Shown here piece after piece: positions 25,641-33,353 of a DNA stretch of 64,000 nucleotides; the first letter of the stretch is position 1; every line of letters begins with the position of its first letter. The stretch spans positions 248,001 through 312,000 of the forward strand of contig JBDVBY010000007.1 in the NCBI GenBank assembly GCA_039942715.1. The letters run 5' to 3'. Below the pieces are notes generated by a model, which was not told the origin of the DNA, made no database searches, and saw nothing but the letters and a program-made list of their open reading frames with translations. A program made the position numbers and the translations under genes. Source of the stretch: JABDJX01 sp039942715 (lineage in GTDB: Bacteria; Pseudomonadota; Alphaproteobacteria; Rhodobacterales; Rhodobacteraceae).

Positions 25641-26594
25641 ATGAACGCACTATTCGAAGATTTTGATGAGATTGCTGATCTGGCAGAGGGGCTTGATGAC
25701 CCTACACCCGGTGGTCGGATCATGGCCATTATCGAGTTAGCTGACAGCGCAAACCCGGATGCAATCCCTTATCTGGCACGCGCGATTGGTGACTTCGACG
25801 CAGGCGTGCGCAAACAGGCCGCGATTGCTTTGACAGATTTCGACGGACCAGAAACGGCAGCCGCTTTGGTCACTGCCCTAAGTGATGCTGACCCGGCTGT
25901 AATTGAGGCCGCGACAGTCAGCTTGAAAGAACTGAAAGACCCGACAGCAGGCGATTCAATTCTGCCGCATCTGGAAGACACGGACGTGGTCAAATTGACG
26001 GCCTGTCTTGCAGGGATCAAAGAACTGCGTCGCCCCGAGGCGATGGGGCCTGCGATTTTTGCGCTGAAAAACGACGCCACCGAAGTGCGCGTCGAAGCGG
26101 TTGGCGTGATTGGCTGGCTACAAGACGAAGGATCATTGCCCGCGTTACGCGATGCAGCGCATGACCCTGACACCCAGGTGCGCCGCACGGCCCTGTCTGC
26201 TTTGGGATTTTCAAAAAGCGAACACGCCGAAGCAACGCTGATCGAAGGGTTGAAAGACCCCGAATGGCTGGTGCGCGAAGCGGCCGCTGAAACACTGGCC
26301 AAAGCGGGCAGCCCAAACAGCATCCCGGCATTGCGTTCGGCACTGGAAGACGAGTTTTGGCAGGTGCGCCTAAAAGCGGTCCGCTCACTTGGCAAACTTG
26401 ATGCGAAAGAAGCCGCCCATGAAATCGGACCTATGATGGATCTATCCATTCCGAATTTGCGCAAAGAATGCGCGGCGGTTCTGGGCGAATTAGCGGTGAA
26501 AGAAACCGCGCAATATCTTGAGAAATACATTGATGATCCAGACCCGGATGTTCGCAAGAACGTGCGGTGGGCTTTGGAGAAAATGAAGCTCTAA
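25641..26594 (+). CDS. HEAT-repeat (PBS-lyase-like) protein
   Basis: A 317-residue alpha-solenoid with about eight HEAT repeats of roughly 31 residues, seen in recurrent segments such as AIPYLARAIGDFDAGVRKQA, LPALRDAAHDPDTQVRRTA, IPALRSALEDEFWQVRLKA and YLEKYIDDPDPDVRKNV. No signal peptide, so it is cytoplasmic. Such solenoids act as scaffolds or assist cofactor insertion. Its place between the flavoprotein/ferredoxin genes and the ABC system suggests an assembly or scaffolding role for the redox complex. Confidence 0.88.
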   Translation: MNALFEDFDEIADLAEGLDDPTPGGRIMAIIELADSANPDAIPYLARAIGDFDAGVRKQAAIALTDFDGPETAAALVTALSDADPAVIEAATVSLKELKDPTAGDSILPHLEDTDVVKLTACLAGIKELRRPEAMGPAIFALKNDATEVRVEAVGVIGWLQDEGSLPALRDAAHDPDTQVRRTALSALGFSKSEHAEATLIEGLKDPEWLVREAAAETLAKAGSPNSIPALRSALEDEFWQVRLKAVRSLGKLDAKEAAHEIGPMMDLSIPNLRKECAAVLGELAVKETAQYLEKYIDDPDPDVRKNVRWALEKMKL

Positions 26595-26896
26595 GATCGG
26601 TCAATTTCGACCCTTAGATGTGCCTCTCCAAGCAAGTCGCCTGGAGGGGTATTCCTGTCACCAAAACACTCTTAAATTATTGTTTTTATTATATAAAATG
26701 GATGCCCGATTCTTAATCAATTAGTGCTTTCTGCGTTGCAGCAACGGTTAGATTGCACACATCGATACGTTTGGGCGATGAAAAAACAGTCATAGCGCCA
26801 ATAATGCCAAGTTTCGCTTTGGCGCGCTATTATCAAAGGTCATTAACACTCGAATACTGGCTCCAGAACAAAGCTGTAAATGGACTGGAGAAGAAG
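26595..26896. promoter_or_regulatory. AT-rich leader between redox genes and ABC genes
   Basis: About 300 bases including a strongly AT-rich stretch (26668-26725) that looks like a promoter region. Near 26793-26830 the segments ATAGCGCCAA and TTGGCGCGCTAT form an imperfect inverted repeat that could be an operator or leader hairpin. No Fnr-type TTGAT-N4-ATCAA box was found. The ABC genes probably have their own promoter here. Confidence 0.45.
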
Positions 26897-28273
26897 ATGA
26901 TGAGAATGCCTTTATTGAAACACGCCTTGCTTGCCGCGACATTGATACCGCTCGCTTCCACCGCATGGGCTGAGAAAATTTCCATTGCTGTTGGCCATCA
27001 ATCGATGTGCACCGATACCTATACTGCAGGCATCGTCATCAAAGAGCTTGAGCTTTTGCAAAAGTATCTGCCAACGGATGGCAAATACGCAGATGCCGAA
27101 TACGACATCTCATGGGCCGACTATAGCTCGGGTGGTCCGATCACCAACCAGATGCTGGCCAACAAGCTGAACTTTGGTGTGATGGGCGACTATCCTTTGA
27201 TCGTAAACGGCGCCAAGTTTCAGGAAACCGACAGCCTGCGCACGCTTTATGTGGCTGGCACGGGTTACAACCTAAAGGGCTCGGGCAACGCGATCGTTGT
27301 TCCGGTCGAAAGTAATATCTACTCGATCGATCAATTGGCCGGAAAAGAAGTTTCAACACCAGTTGGCTCAGCCGCCTGGGGTATGTTGCTTAAGGCGATG
27401 CAGGATAACGAAATCCCATCGTCCGAGTATGTTTTGAAAAACCAAAGCCCGGCTGTTGGGGCTGCCAACATCGCTGCCGGCAAAATCGATGCGCACTCCG
27501 ATTTCTGCCCATGGTCCGAGATCATGGAATTCCGCGGAACAGGACGCAAAATCTATGACGGCTCTGAAACCGGTGTGCCTTACCTGCACGGTGTTGTGGT
27601 GCGCGAAGACTTTGCGATGGACTACCCCGAAGTGGTTCAGGCCTTTATCAAGGCGGTTTGGGAAGCCGGCGAATGGATCCGCAGCGACCCAATGGAAGCT
27701 GTGACTATGATGGAAGGTTGGACCGGCGTCGAAAAAGAAGTGCTGTATCTCTACTTCTCAGAAGGTGGTCACCTGACGCTTGAGCCATCGATCAAACAAG
27801 AATGGATCGACGCGCTTGCCTTCAACCACGGCGTTCTGGTCAAGGAAAAGGCCATCCCACCGCTCGACTTTGGTGCTTGGATTTCCGAAGACTTTATCAA
27901 AGCAGCTTACACCGAGCTTGGCGTCGATTATGAGGCTGACAAAGCGATGGTTGTTGATCCTTCGGTTGCCAATAAAGGTTTGCCAAACGAAGTCTGGCAC
28001 CCGCGCGATGGCGTCAGCACCTATGGTTCGATGCCCGAATTCCTGGAAGCGGTCGCAACAATGCAAGCCACCGGCACTCAGCTGAATGCGACATACGTCT
28101 ATGACGTCGAAACCGGCCTGAAGCTTTTCGGCAAGACAGCATTCTGGGTCAAAGCAGGTGAAGACTATGCCACTTTCCTGCGCAAAGGCGAAGCAGAAGC
28201 CTATGCCACGGCCAACAGCGGCGCTGTCGTGACCTTTGACGAGGCTATCGCGGACTTTATCCAAGAAGGCTGA
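26897..28273 (+). CDS. ABC transporter binding protein (NMT1/SsuA-like) with NosL-like C-terminus
   Basis: Periplasmic receptor with signal peptide (PLLKHALLAATLIPLASTAWA-EK). Residues about 25-330 follow the NMT1/TauA/SsuA fold: ISWADYSSGGPITNQMLANKLNFGVMGDYP, GKEVSTPVGSAAWG, and a motif containing HSDFCPWSE. At 458 residues it is over 100 longer than SsuA or TauA. The last 65 or so residues (TYVYDVETG, then FWVKAGEDYATF, then AEAYATANSGAVVTFDEA) resemble the C-terminal half of NosL, the copper-binding accessory protein of nitrous oxide reductase. ATG 26897 has GGAGAAG upstream. Ligand unknown: sulfonate, oxyanion or copper complex. Confidence 0.82.
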   Translation: MMRMPLLKHALLAATLIPLASTAWAEKISIAVGHQSMCTDTYTAGIVIKELELLQKYLPTDGKYADAEYDISWADYSSGGPITNQMLANKLNFGVMGDYPLIVNGAKFQETDSLRTLYVAGTGYNLKGSGNAIVVPVESNIYSIDQLAGKEVSTPVGSAAWGMLLKAMQDNEIPSSEYVLKNQSPAVGAANIAAGKIDAHSDFCPWSEIMEFRGTGRKIYDGSETGVPYLHGVVVREDFAMDYPEVVQAFIKAVWEAGEWIRSDPMEAVTMMEGWTGVEKEVLYLYFSEGGHLTLEPSIKQEWIDALAFNHGVLVKEKAIPPLDFGAWISEDFIKAAYTELGVDYEADKAMVVDPSVANKGLPNEVWHPRDGVSTYGSMPEFLEAVATMQATGTQLNATYVYDVETGLKLFGKTAFWVKAGEDYATFLRKGEAEAYATANSGAVVTFDEAIADFIQEG

Positions 28274-28294
28274 CTTCCCGACCTTTTAGAACTG

Positions 28295-28331
28295 ACCCGG
28301 GGCACTTCTCTCTCTCTTTGGTGCCCGGGGT
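28295..28331 (+). terminator. Intra-operon stem-loop after the binding-protein gene
   Basis: ACCCGGGGCAC and GTGCCCGGGGT pair over 11 positions with one mismatch around a pyrimidine-rich loop. It lies 22 bases after the binding-protein stop and 34 bases before the permease start. No U-run follows, so it is more likely an attenuation or mRNA-stabilising hairpin than a full terminator. Confidence 0.6.
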
Positions 28332-28364
28332 TCTGAACGTAAATACCAACGGGGCAAAATCGCT

Positions 28365-29252
28365 ATGCAAAACGCACTGGAAAAAGAACCGACACCGGGT
28401 GAGGTCGTGCAGAAAGAGACGTCTGCGCAATCCGCTCCGGCAAATCCGGAAGGTCCGTCGTTTCGCATCCCCCTTCCAAGCAAAGCGCAAATGGGCAGCG
28501 TTGGCATGGCCATGGGATCGCTTGCGGTGGGTGTTTTGCTTTGGCACATCGCCACGGCGATCAACCTTGATCTTTATATCAACTTCTCGAATGTGCCCGC
28601 GCCGCTGACAGTATTCGTGGCCTTTATAGCGCACATTCAAACCTCAGAATTCTGGATCCACATCGGTGTATCGATGCGCCGGATCCTGATCAGTTATTCC
28701 TTCGCCGTCTTGCTGGGCATTGGTATCGGTTTGATCATGGGCCGCTCGCGCATCGCGCGCGCTTTCATCATGCCCTACATCGAAGTGATCCGCCCGATCC
28801 CCGCTGTGGCTTGGATCCCGCTGGCGATCTTGATGTGGCCCACCGAAGAAAGCTCGATCATCTACATCACCTTCCTTGGCGCTTTGTTCCCTATCGTGCT
28901 GAACACTTTGCACGGGGTGGAGCAGACGCCCGAAGTTCTGGTGCGCGCGGTGCAATCACTGGGGGCCTCCAAGGTGGATGTGTTCCGCCATGTTGTGATC
29001 CCAGCCGCTTTGCCATCCATTGCCGCAGGTCTGGCCATTGGCATGGGTGTCAGTTGGTTCTCACTTCTCGCAGGTGAGATTATCTCAGGCCAATACGGCA
29101 TCGGGTACTTCACTTGGAACGCCTACAGCCTGATCAACTATCAGGACATCGTGGTTGGCATGCTTGTGATCGGCGGACTTGGCACGGCCTCAACAGCCGC
29201 GGTCAAAGCACTGACCAAGCCAATGCTCAAATGGCAGAAGAGGACACGCTGA
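28365..29252 (+). CDS. ABC transporter permease, SsuC/TauC type
   Basis: Inner-membrane permease of the nitrate/sulfonate/taurine family. A cytoplasmic Ala/Pro/Glu-rich N-terminus of about 45 residues precedes six membrane segments, and the EAA loop RAVQSLGASKVDVFRHVVIP is clear, followed by LPSIAAGLAIGMGVSW. 295 residues. The stop shares one base with the next start. It acts with the binding protein and the ATPase of this operon. Confidence 0.9.
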   Translation: MQNALEKEPTPGEVVQKETSAQSAPANPEGPSFRIPLPSKAQMGSVGMAMGSLAVGVLLWHIATAINLDLYINFSNVPAPLTVFVAFIAHIQTSEFWIHIGVSMRRILISYSFAVLLGIGIGLIMGRSRIARAFIMPYIEVIRPIPAVAWIPLAILMWPTEESSIIYITFLGALFPIVLNTLHGVEQTPEVLVRAVQSLGASKVDVFRHVVIPAALPSIAAGLAIGMGVSWFSLLAGEIISGQYGIGYFTWNAYSLINYQDIVVGMLVIGGLGTASTAAVKALTKPMLKWQKRTR

Positions 29253-29920
29253 TGCTCGTTCTCTCAACAATCGGCAGCACGTTGCGCAGCGATTGGCGTC
29301 GCATCCTAGGTTTTGGCATTGTCTTTGCCCTGATTTTCCAAGTGGTGATGATGTTCGCCCTGATCGTCCGGTTTCAGGCTCTGCCGAATTATGTCACCTT
29401 TTACGACTGGATCGGAAGTGCCGCGCACATCATCCGCTCGACTCCGTCCTGGAGCGATGTGTGGCCGATTATCTGGGAAGAGTGGCTGATCGAGATCGGC
29501 TTTATGAACTATGACTTTGGCACAGGTATTTCCGAATGGAGCCTGAACGTTGTGCCATCGCGGCTTTTGGTGCTGGCCTTCCTTGGGGCGATGATTGCGC
29601 TTTGCCTATCGCTGCTTCGTCAAAACACCTGTTCAACGGGCACCTCTACGACCTTGCGCGCGACGACCGGTCTGGGGGCGACGCTTGTTGCAATGACCGC
29701 AGGCACGATGAGCTGGGTGGTGTGCTGCGCGACACCGTCGTGGGTAGTTGGGCTGGCGATGCTGGGCCTTGGCGTTTCAACCTCGCTTGCGCTCGAAACC
29801 ATGGGCCCACTTTTGCAGGGCACCGGGTTTGGCGTGCTCTTTGCAATGATCTTCTTTCTTGCGTGGCGCAAAACCCGCGCAACGACTGCCTACCCAAAAG
29901 GAGCGTTGAACAATGCTTGA
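29252..29920 (+). CDS. Multi-span membrane protein with conserved Cys pair, unknown function
   Basis: A 222-residue membrane protein with about five hydrophobic segments, located where a second permease might be expected. It lacks the EAA loop of ABC permeases. It has a striking SWVVCCATPSWVVG segment (Cys-Cys followed by Ala-Thr-Pro) inside the membrane part, which recalls metal-binding cysteine pairs in metal transporters such as MerT. ATG 29252 overlaps the permease stop by one base; the end overlaps the ATPase gene by eight bases. With a NosL-like segment, SCO1 and PCuAC nearby, a copper-related role is possible but unproven. Confidence 0.7.
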   Translation: MLVLSTIGSTLRSDWRRILGFGIVFALIFQVVMMFALIVRFQALPNYVTFYDWIGSAAHIIRSTPSWSDVWPIIWEEWLIEIGFMNYDFGTGISEWSLNVVPSRLLVLAFLGAMIALCLSLLRQNTCSTGTSTTLRATTGLGATLVAMTAGTMSWVVCCATPSWVVGLAMLGLGVSTSLALETMGPLLQGTGFGVLFAMIFFLAWRKTRATTAYPKGALNNA

Positions 29921-30743
29921 TGTCCTGAAATTCAAACCCGAAGCCACAGACGTTGGAAAGGGTCAGATCGATATCACCGATGTGTCGATCACTTTTGGCA
30001 AAGGGGCTGATGCGTATCAGGCCACCGAGAAAACCTCGATTAAGATCAAAGCGGGGGAGTTCGTTTGCATCCTTGGCCCGTCTGGGTGCGGGAAATCTAC
30101 GCTGCTGAACGCGATTGCTGGATATGTCGAGCCAACCACAGGCAGCGTTACGGTCGACGGCGAAGCTGTCAAAGGACCGGGACCGGATCGTGGCATGGTG
30201 TTTCAGCAATACTCGCTTTTGCCTTGGAAAACGGTCTATGAGAATGTCGCCTTTGGCCCACGCATGGCCGGGCACACACGAACAGAAGCGGGCTCAACCG
30301 CCAACACGTTTCTCGAACTCGTCGGCCTGAAAAAATTCGGCAGCCGCTATCCCGCTGAGCTGTCAGGCGGCATGCAGCAGCGCGTTGGCATCGCACGCGC
30401 GCTTGCCAATTACCCTTCCGTTTTGCTGATGGACGAACCTTTTGGCGCGCTGGATGCGCAAACACGCCTGATGATGCAGGAAAGCCTGCTGGATATCTGG
30501 CGCAAGTTCGGCACCACAGTTGTATTCGTCACCCACGATGTGGACGAGGCAGTTTTCCTTGCCGACCGTGTTCTGATCATGAGCGCGGCACCCGGGCGGA
30601 TCATCGAAGATGTGACAGTCGGGCTAGAGCGGCCACGCACAACCGATATGGCAACCACACCCGAGTACATGAAAGCGCGGCAATTCTGTTTGGATACGAT
30701 CCGGGCGGAAAGCCGCAAAGCATTTGCGGAGCAAAACAAATGA
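29913..30743 (+). CDS. ABC transporter ATPase, SsuB/TauB type
   Basis: A 276-residue ATPase with Walker A GPSGCGKST, a Q-loop in FQQYSLLPWKT, signature LSGGMQQR and Walker B LLMDEPFGALD, and the H-loop THDVDEA. Family: nitrate/sulfonate/taurine importers. It starts inside the end of the preceding membrane-protein gene, and its stop overlaps the SCO1 start, so importer and copper genes share one transcript. Confidence 0.94.
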   Translation: MLDVLKFKPEATDVGKGQIDITDVSITFGKGADAYQATEKTSIKIKAGEFVCILGPSGCGKSTLLNAIAGYVEPTTGSVTVDGEAVKGPGPDRGMVFQQYSLLPWKTVYENVAFGPRMAGHTRTEAGSTANTFLELVGLKKFGSRYPAELSGGMQQRVGIARALANYPSVLLMDEPFGALDAQTRLMMQESLLDIWRKFGTTVVFVTHDVDEAVFLADRVLIMSAAPGRIIEDVTVGLERPRTTDMATTPEYMKARQFCLDTIRAESRKAFAEQNK

Positions 30744-31336
30744 AATGGATCGCCTCGATTTGTGCCACCCTTTGCCTTGCCACACCTGCGTCCGCGCAGG
30801 TGCAAGGGGTCATGTTGGATGAGCCGGTCGCACTGCCCGCGTTCGAGTTCAGGAACGAGTTGAACGAAAGCTTTTCAACGGATGACACACTCAACGCATG
30901 GACCTTAGTGATGTTTGGGTTTTTGACCTGCCCGGATGTGTGCCCCTTCACACTGGGCAATCTGGAAGCCGCCGTGGCTGAGACAGGAATGCGGGTGCGT
31001 CCTGACAATGTACCAAACGTGGTCTTTATCTCTGTCGATCCGGATCGCGACGCTGAATTTGTCAGTGAATACGCCAAGTTCTTCCATCCAGAGTTCGAAA
31101 GCTACACAGGCGAGCGCGATCAGATCGATGCCATGATCGAAGCCACCGACAGTTACTACCGGCTGTTAGAGCCCGACCACACAGGGTTTTACGATGTTCA
31201 GCACACCTCAGCCGTTTCTGTCATCGCGCCCGACGGCACGTTGCGCGCAAAGCTTCAGCCACCCTTTGATCCGGGACTGACGGCCGAATTTCTCGCGCGG
31301 TTGCAAATCACCTATCGAAAGGAACTGTCACAATGA
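30740..31336 (+). CDS. SCO1/SenC family copper-binding thioredoxin-fold protein
   Basis: SCO proteins deliver copper to cytochrome oxidase CuA or similar sites and handle thiols. The 198-residue protein has a signal peptide (ending ATPASA-QV), the CPDVCP copper motif at residues 64-69 and the conserved His in YDVQHTSAV. It starts at an ATGA overlap with the ABC ATPase gene and overlaps the PCuAC gene by four bases. It probably acts with PCuAC to metallate a periplasmic copper site. Confidence 0.93.
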   Translation: MKWIASICATLCLATPASAQVQGVMLDEPVALPAFEFRNELNESFSTDDTLNAWTLVMFGFLTCPDVCPFTLGNLEAAVAETGMRVRPDNVPNVVFISVDPDRDAEFVSEYAKFFHPEFESYTGERDQIDAMIEATDSYYRLLEPDHTGFYDVQHTSAVSVIAPDGTLRAKLQPPFDPGLTAEFLARLQITYRKELSQ

Positions 31337-31761
31337 ACAAAACCGTTCTGATCGCTGCTTTCCTTTGCCCTACGCTTGGGTTCGCTGGTGATATCACCAT
31401 CAAGGACCCATTTGTGCCCTTGGCCCCAAAAGGTGTCATCGCCCACGCGGCTTATATGCAGGTGACCAACACGGGCGACACAACGCGCAGCCTGATTGGC
31501 GTTGCCGCACCAGATTATGCCATGGCCCACATCCACCTAAGCTCGGAAAAAGACGGGGTGGCGACAATGACGGGGATGGACCAGTTGGACATCAAGCCGG
31601 ACCAAACCATTACGCTGGAGCCCGGTGGCTTGCATGTAATGCTCATGAGACCCTCAGAGCCTTTAACACTTGGTGGCACCGTCACCTTTGATATGCAGTT
31701 TGCTAATGGGGAAACTGTTGCGGTCAGCGCAGAAGTCGTGGAGCGCTATGGCGGTTCATAG
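31333..31761 (+). CDS. PCuAC family periplasmic copper chaperone
   Basis: A 142-residue secreted protein (signal peptide ending TLGFA-GD) with the PCuAC copper site H-x-M...H-x-M: MAHIHLSSE, MTGM, and GGLHVMLM. PCuAC binds Cu(I) and passes it to SCO and CuA centres. Its start overlaps the SCO1 stop; its end overlaps the cytochrome gene by 14 bases. The gene order SCO1-PCuAC is common near copper oxidases, but here no oxidase subunit is nearby. Confidence 0.92.
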   Translation: MNKTVLIAAFLCPTLGFAGDITIKDPFVPLAPKGVIAHAAYMQVTNTGDTTRSLIGVAAPDYAMAHIHLSSEKDGVATMTGMDQLDIKPDQTITLEPGGLHVMLMRPSEPLTLGGTVTFDMQFANGETVAVSAEVVERYGGS

Positions 31762-32314
31762 GTTTCTCTGGCTTGTTCTCCTTGCGTCGGCCACCCCAAG
31801 TTGGGCCGATTTTGATGCAGCATCCTATCCGCCTTACGAGCGGTGCGCGCTGTGTCATGGCTTGTTCGGGCAATCGCACAATGCAAAATTTCCCCACCTT
31901 GCCGGACAAAAACCGGCCTATATCGAAGCGCAGCTTGAAGCATTTCTGAAAAGCACCCGCACCAACGACGACGGGCAAATGTCGGCAATTGTCACCGAGC
32001 TAAAACCCGAGGAGTTTCAGGTGGTTATAGAATGGTTTTCATCCCAGGACCCGCCACAGCCAGGCGATGCGCCTGAAGACCTGATTGGTGAAAACCTTGT
32101 CGCCGAACTTGGCTGTCTCGAATGTCATACGGGCGAAGCCGAGATAGTTCCTTACCTGAGCGCGCAGCACCAAGGCTATCTAGAAAAACAAATGAACGAC
32201 TTTGCAACCAGTGCCCGTGACAGCGGAAACATCCACAAAGAACTTCTAACGCCAGTCACAGCTGAAATAGAGGCCATTGCCGCTTACCTTTCCTCGTTGG
32301 AGCGACCCAAGTGA
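31748..32314 (+). CDS. Dihaem cytochrome c (c4-like)
   Basis: Periplasmic electron carrier with two c-type haem sites: CALCH (residues 33-37) and CLECH (123-127), a signal peptide before ADFDAAS, and Met residues suited as distal ligands. 188 residues, similar in layout to cytochrome c4 with two tandem domains. ATG 31748 is chosen because it gives a proper signal peptide, though it overlaps PCuAC. It could link the flavin/ferredoxin or copper parts of the locus to the respiratory chain. Confidence 0.9.
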   Translation: MAVHRFLWLVLLASATPSWADFDAASYPPYERCALCHGLFGQSHNAKFPHLAGQKPAYIEAQLEAFLKSTRTNDDGQMSAIVTELKPEEFQVVIEWFSSQDPPQPGDAPEDLIGENLVAELGCLECHTGEAEIVPYLSAQHQGYLEKQMNDFATSARDSGNIHKELLTPVTAEIEAIAAYLSSLERPK

Positions 32315-33039
32315 AAGACATGTCAAACGAAATGCCGGTCGACGAACCACGCGCAATTTTCCTGTCCGAGTATATTCTTGAAATCAACAGTGGTGCAGGG
32401 TTCCTCGCGTCACTATCTGCCGAAGATCAGAAAACCGTACGCCGGTTAGGAACGCGGTGCGTTTTTAAAAAAGGGCAAGGTATTTTCTTTCAGGGCGATC
32501 CCCACACGGGCGTTTGGGTTATTGAATCCGGGCGGGTCCGCACATTCTACACCGGACCGTCGGGCCGCGAAATCACACTTGCCTATTGGAGCACTGGCCA
32601 CTTTGTCGGCGGACCCGAGGTGTTTGGAACCGGACGCCATGTCTGGTCGGCAGACACATTGGAAGACTGCGAAATGCTGTTTCTGTCTGGTGCCACCATG
32701 CTCAAGCTCGTCCGCGAAGTACCCGACGCCGCCGTGGCTGTCATCGAAGGTTTGGTAAACAAAGGGAAATGCTATTCCGCGTTGATACAGATGCTTGGCA
32801 CGCGCACCGTGTCTGAGCGTTTGAAGCAATTGTTGTTGATTCTTGCCGATACCTACGGGCGACACGAGGGCAGAGATATCATCGTGGATAGAACGATCAC
32901 TTATGAACAGATAGCCTCGATCGTTGGCGCAACCCGCCAATGGATTACACAGTCGTTCGATCGCATGCAGGCGGATTGTGTTTTAACGGTTTCTCGCAAG
33001 GAGATCACAATTCACGACGCCTCCAAACTTGAAGAGTGA
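32311..33039 (+). CDS. Crp/Fnr family transcriptional regulator
   Basis: The N-terminal cyclic-nucleotide-binding-type domain (KKGQGIFFQGDPHTGVWVIESGRVRTF) is followed by a dimerisation helix and a C-terminal winged helix (TYEQIASIVGATRQWITQSF). No N-terminal Fnr-type cysteine cluster is present, so it does not sense oxygen via 4Fe-4S; it may resemble Dnr or general Crp members. GTG 32311 overlaps the cytochrome stop; ATG 32320 is an alternative. As the last gene of the operon it probably controls this locus. Confidence 0.9.
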   Translation: MKDMSNEMPVDEPRAIFLSEYILEINSGAGFLASLSAEDQKTVRRLGTRCVFKKGQGIFFQGDPHTGVWVIESGRVRTFYTGPSGREITLAYWSTGHFVGGPEVFGTGRHVWSADTLEDCEMLFLSGATMLKLVREVPDAAVAVIEGLVNKGKCYSALIQMLGTRTVSERLKQLLLILADTYGRHEGRDIIVDRTITYEQIASIVGATRQWITQSFDRMQADCVLTVSRKEITIHDASKLEE

Positions 33040-33353
33040 TGTACACCTAAATTTCAACAATTCCCGTGCATCGCTTTTCTTGGAGCTCGCCAGCGAAAGC
33101 ACGTTCGCCGTTCTGGACGTAACTGTTACTGAATGACTGTTCTGATGACGCTTGTTGTGCGATCAAAGAGTTTAGACGACTGCAAACGGATGCAGCAGCT
33201 TACTAAACTCACTTTGTTCCGAAAACTGTTAGCTGTGCATCTGCACTTTGCTCCCGTGCAAGGCATGTCTCCTATGGTGGGCTGCGACGCAGCCATGACG
33301 CACAACGGCCAAGGGCAGCTAAGGGCCGAATCTAACTCGGTCGTTGTCGCCTT
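33040..33353. other. Non-coding gap
   Basis: About 310 bases between convergent genes (Crp/Fnr and Gfo/Idh). A 74-codon frame here has no domain and no start signal. The segment around 33282-33332 (GCTGCGACGCAGCC and neighbours) is GC-rich with short self-complementary stretches and may be a worn copy of the dispersed repeat. No clear terminator with a U-run was found. Confidence 0.45.

Noticed and set aside
25769..26557. 262-codon antisense frame across the HEAT gene
   Set aside because: Ser/Ala-rich mirror of a repeated coding sequence; the sense frame is a clear HEAT protein.
26595..26896. Fnr/Dnr box upstream of the NosL-tailed binding-protein gene
   Set aside because: No TTGAT-N4-ATCAA site found; only partial TAATCAATTA-like sequence.
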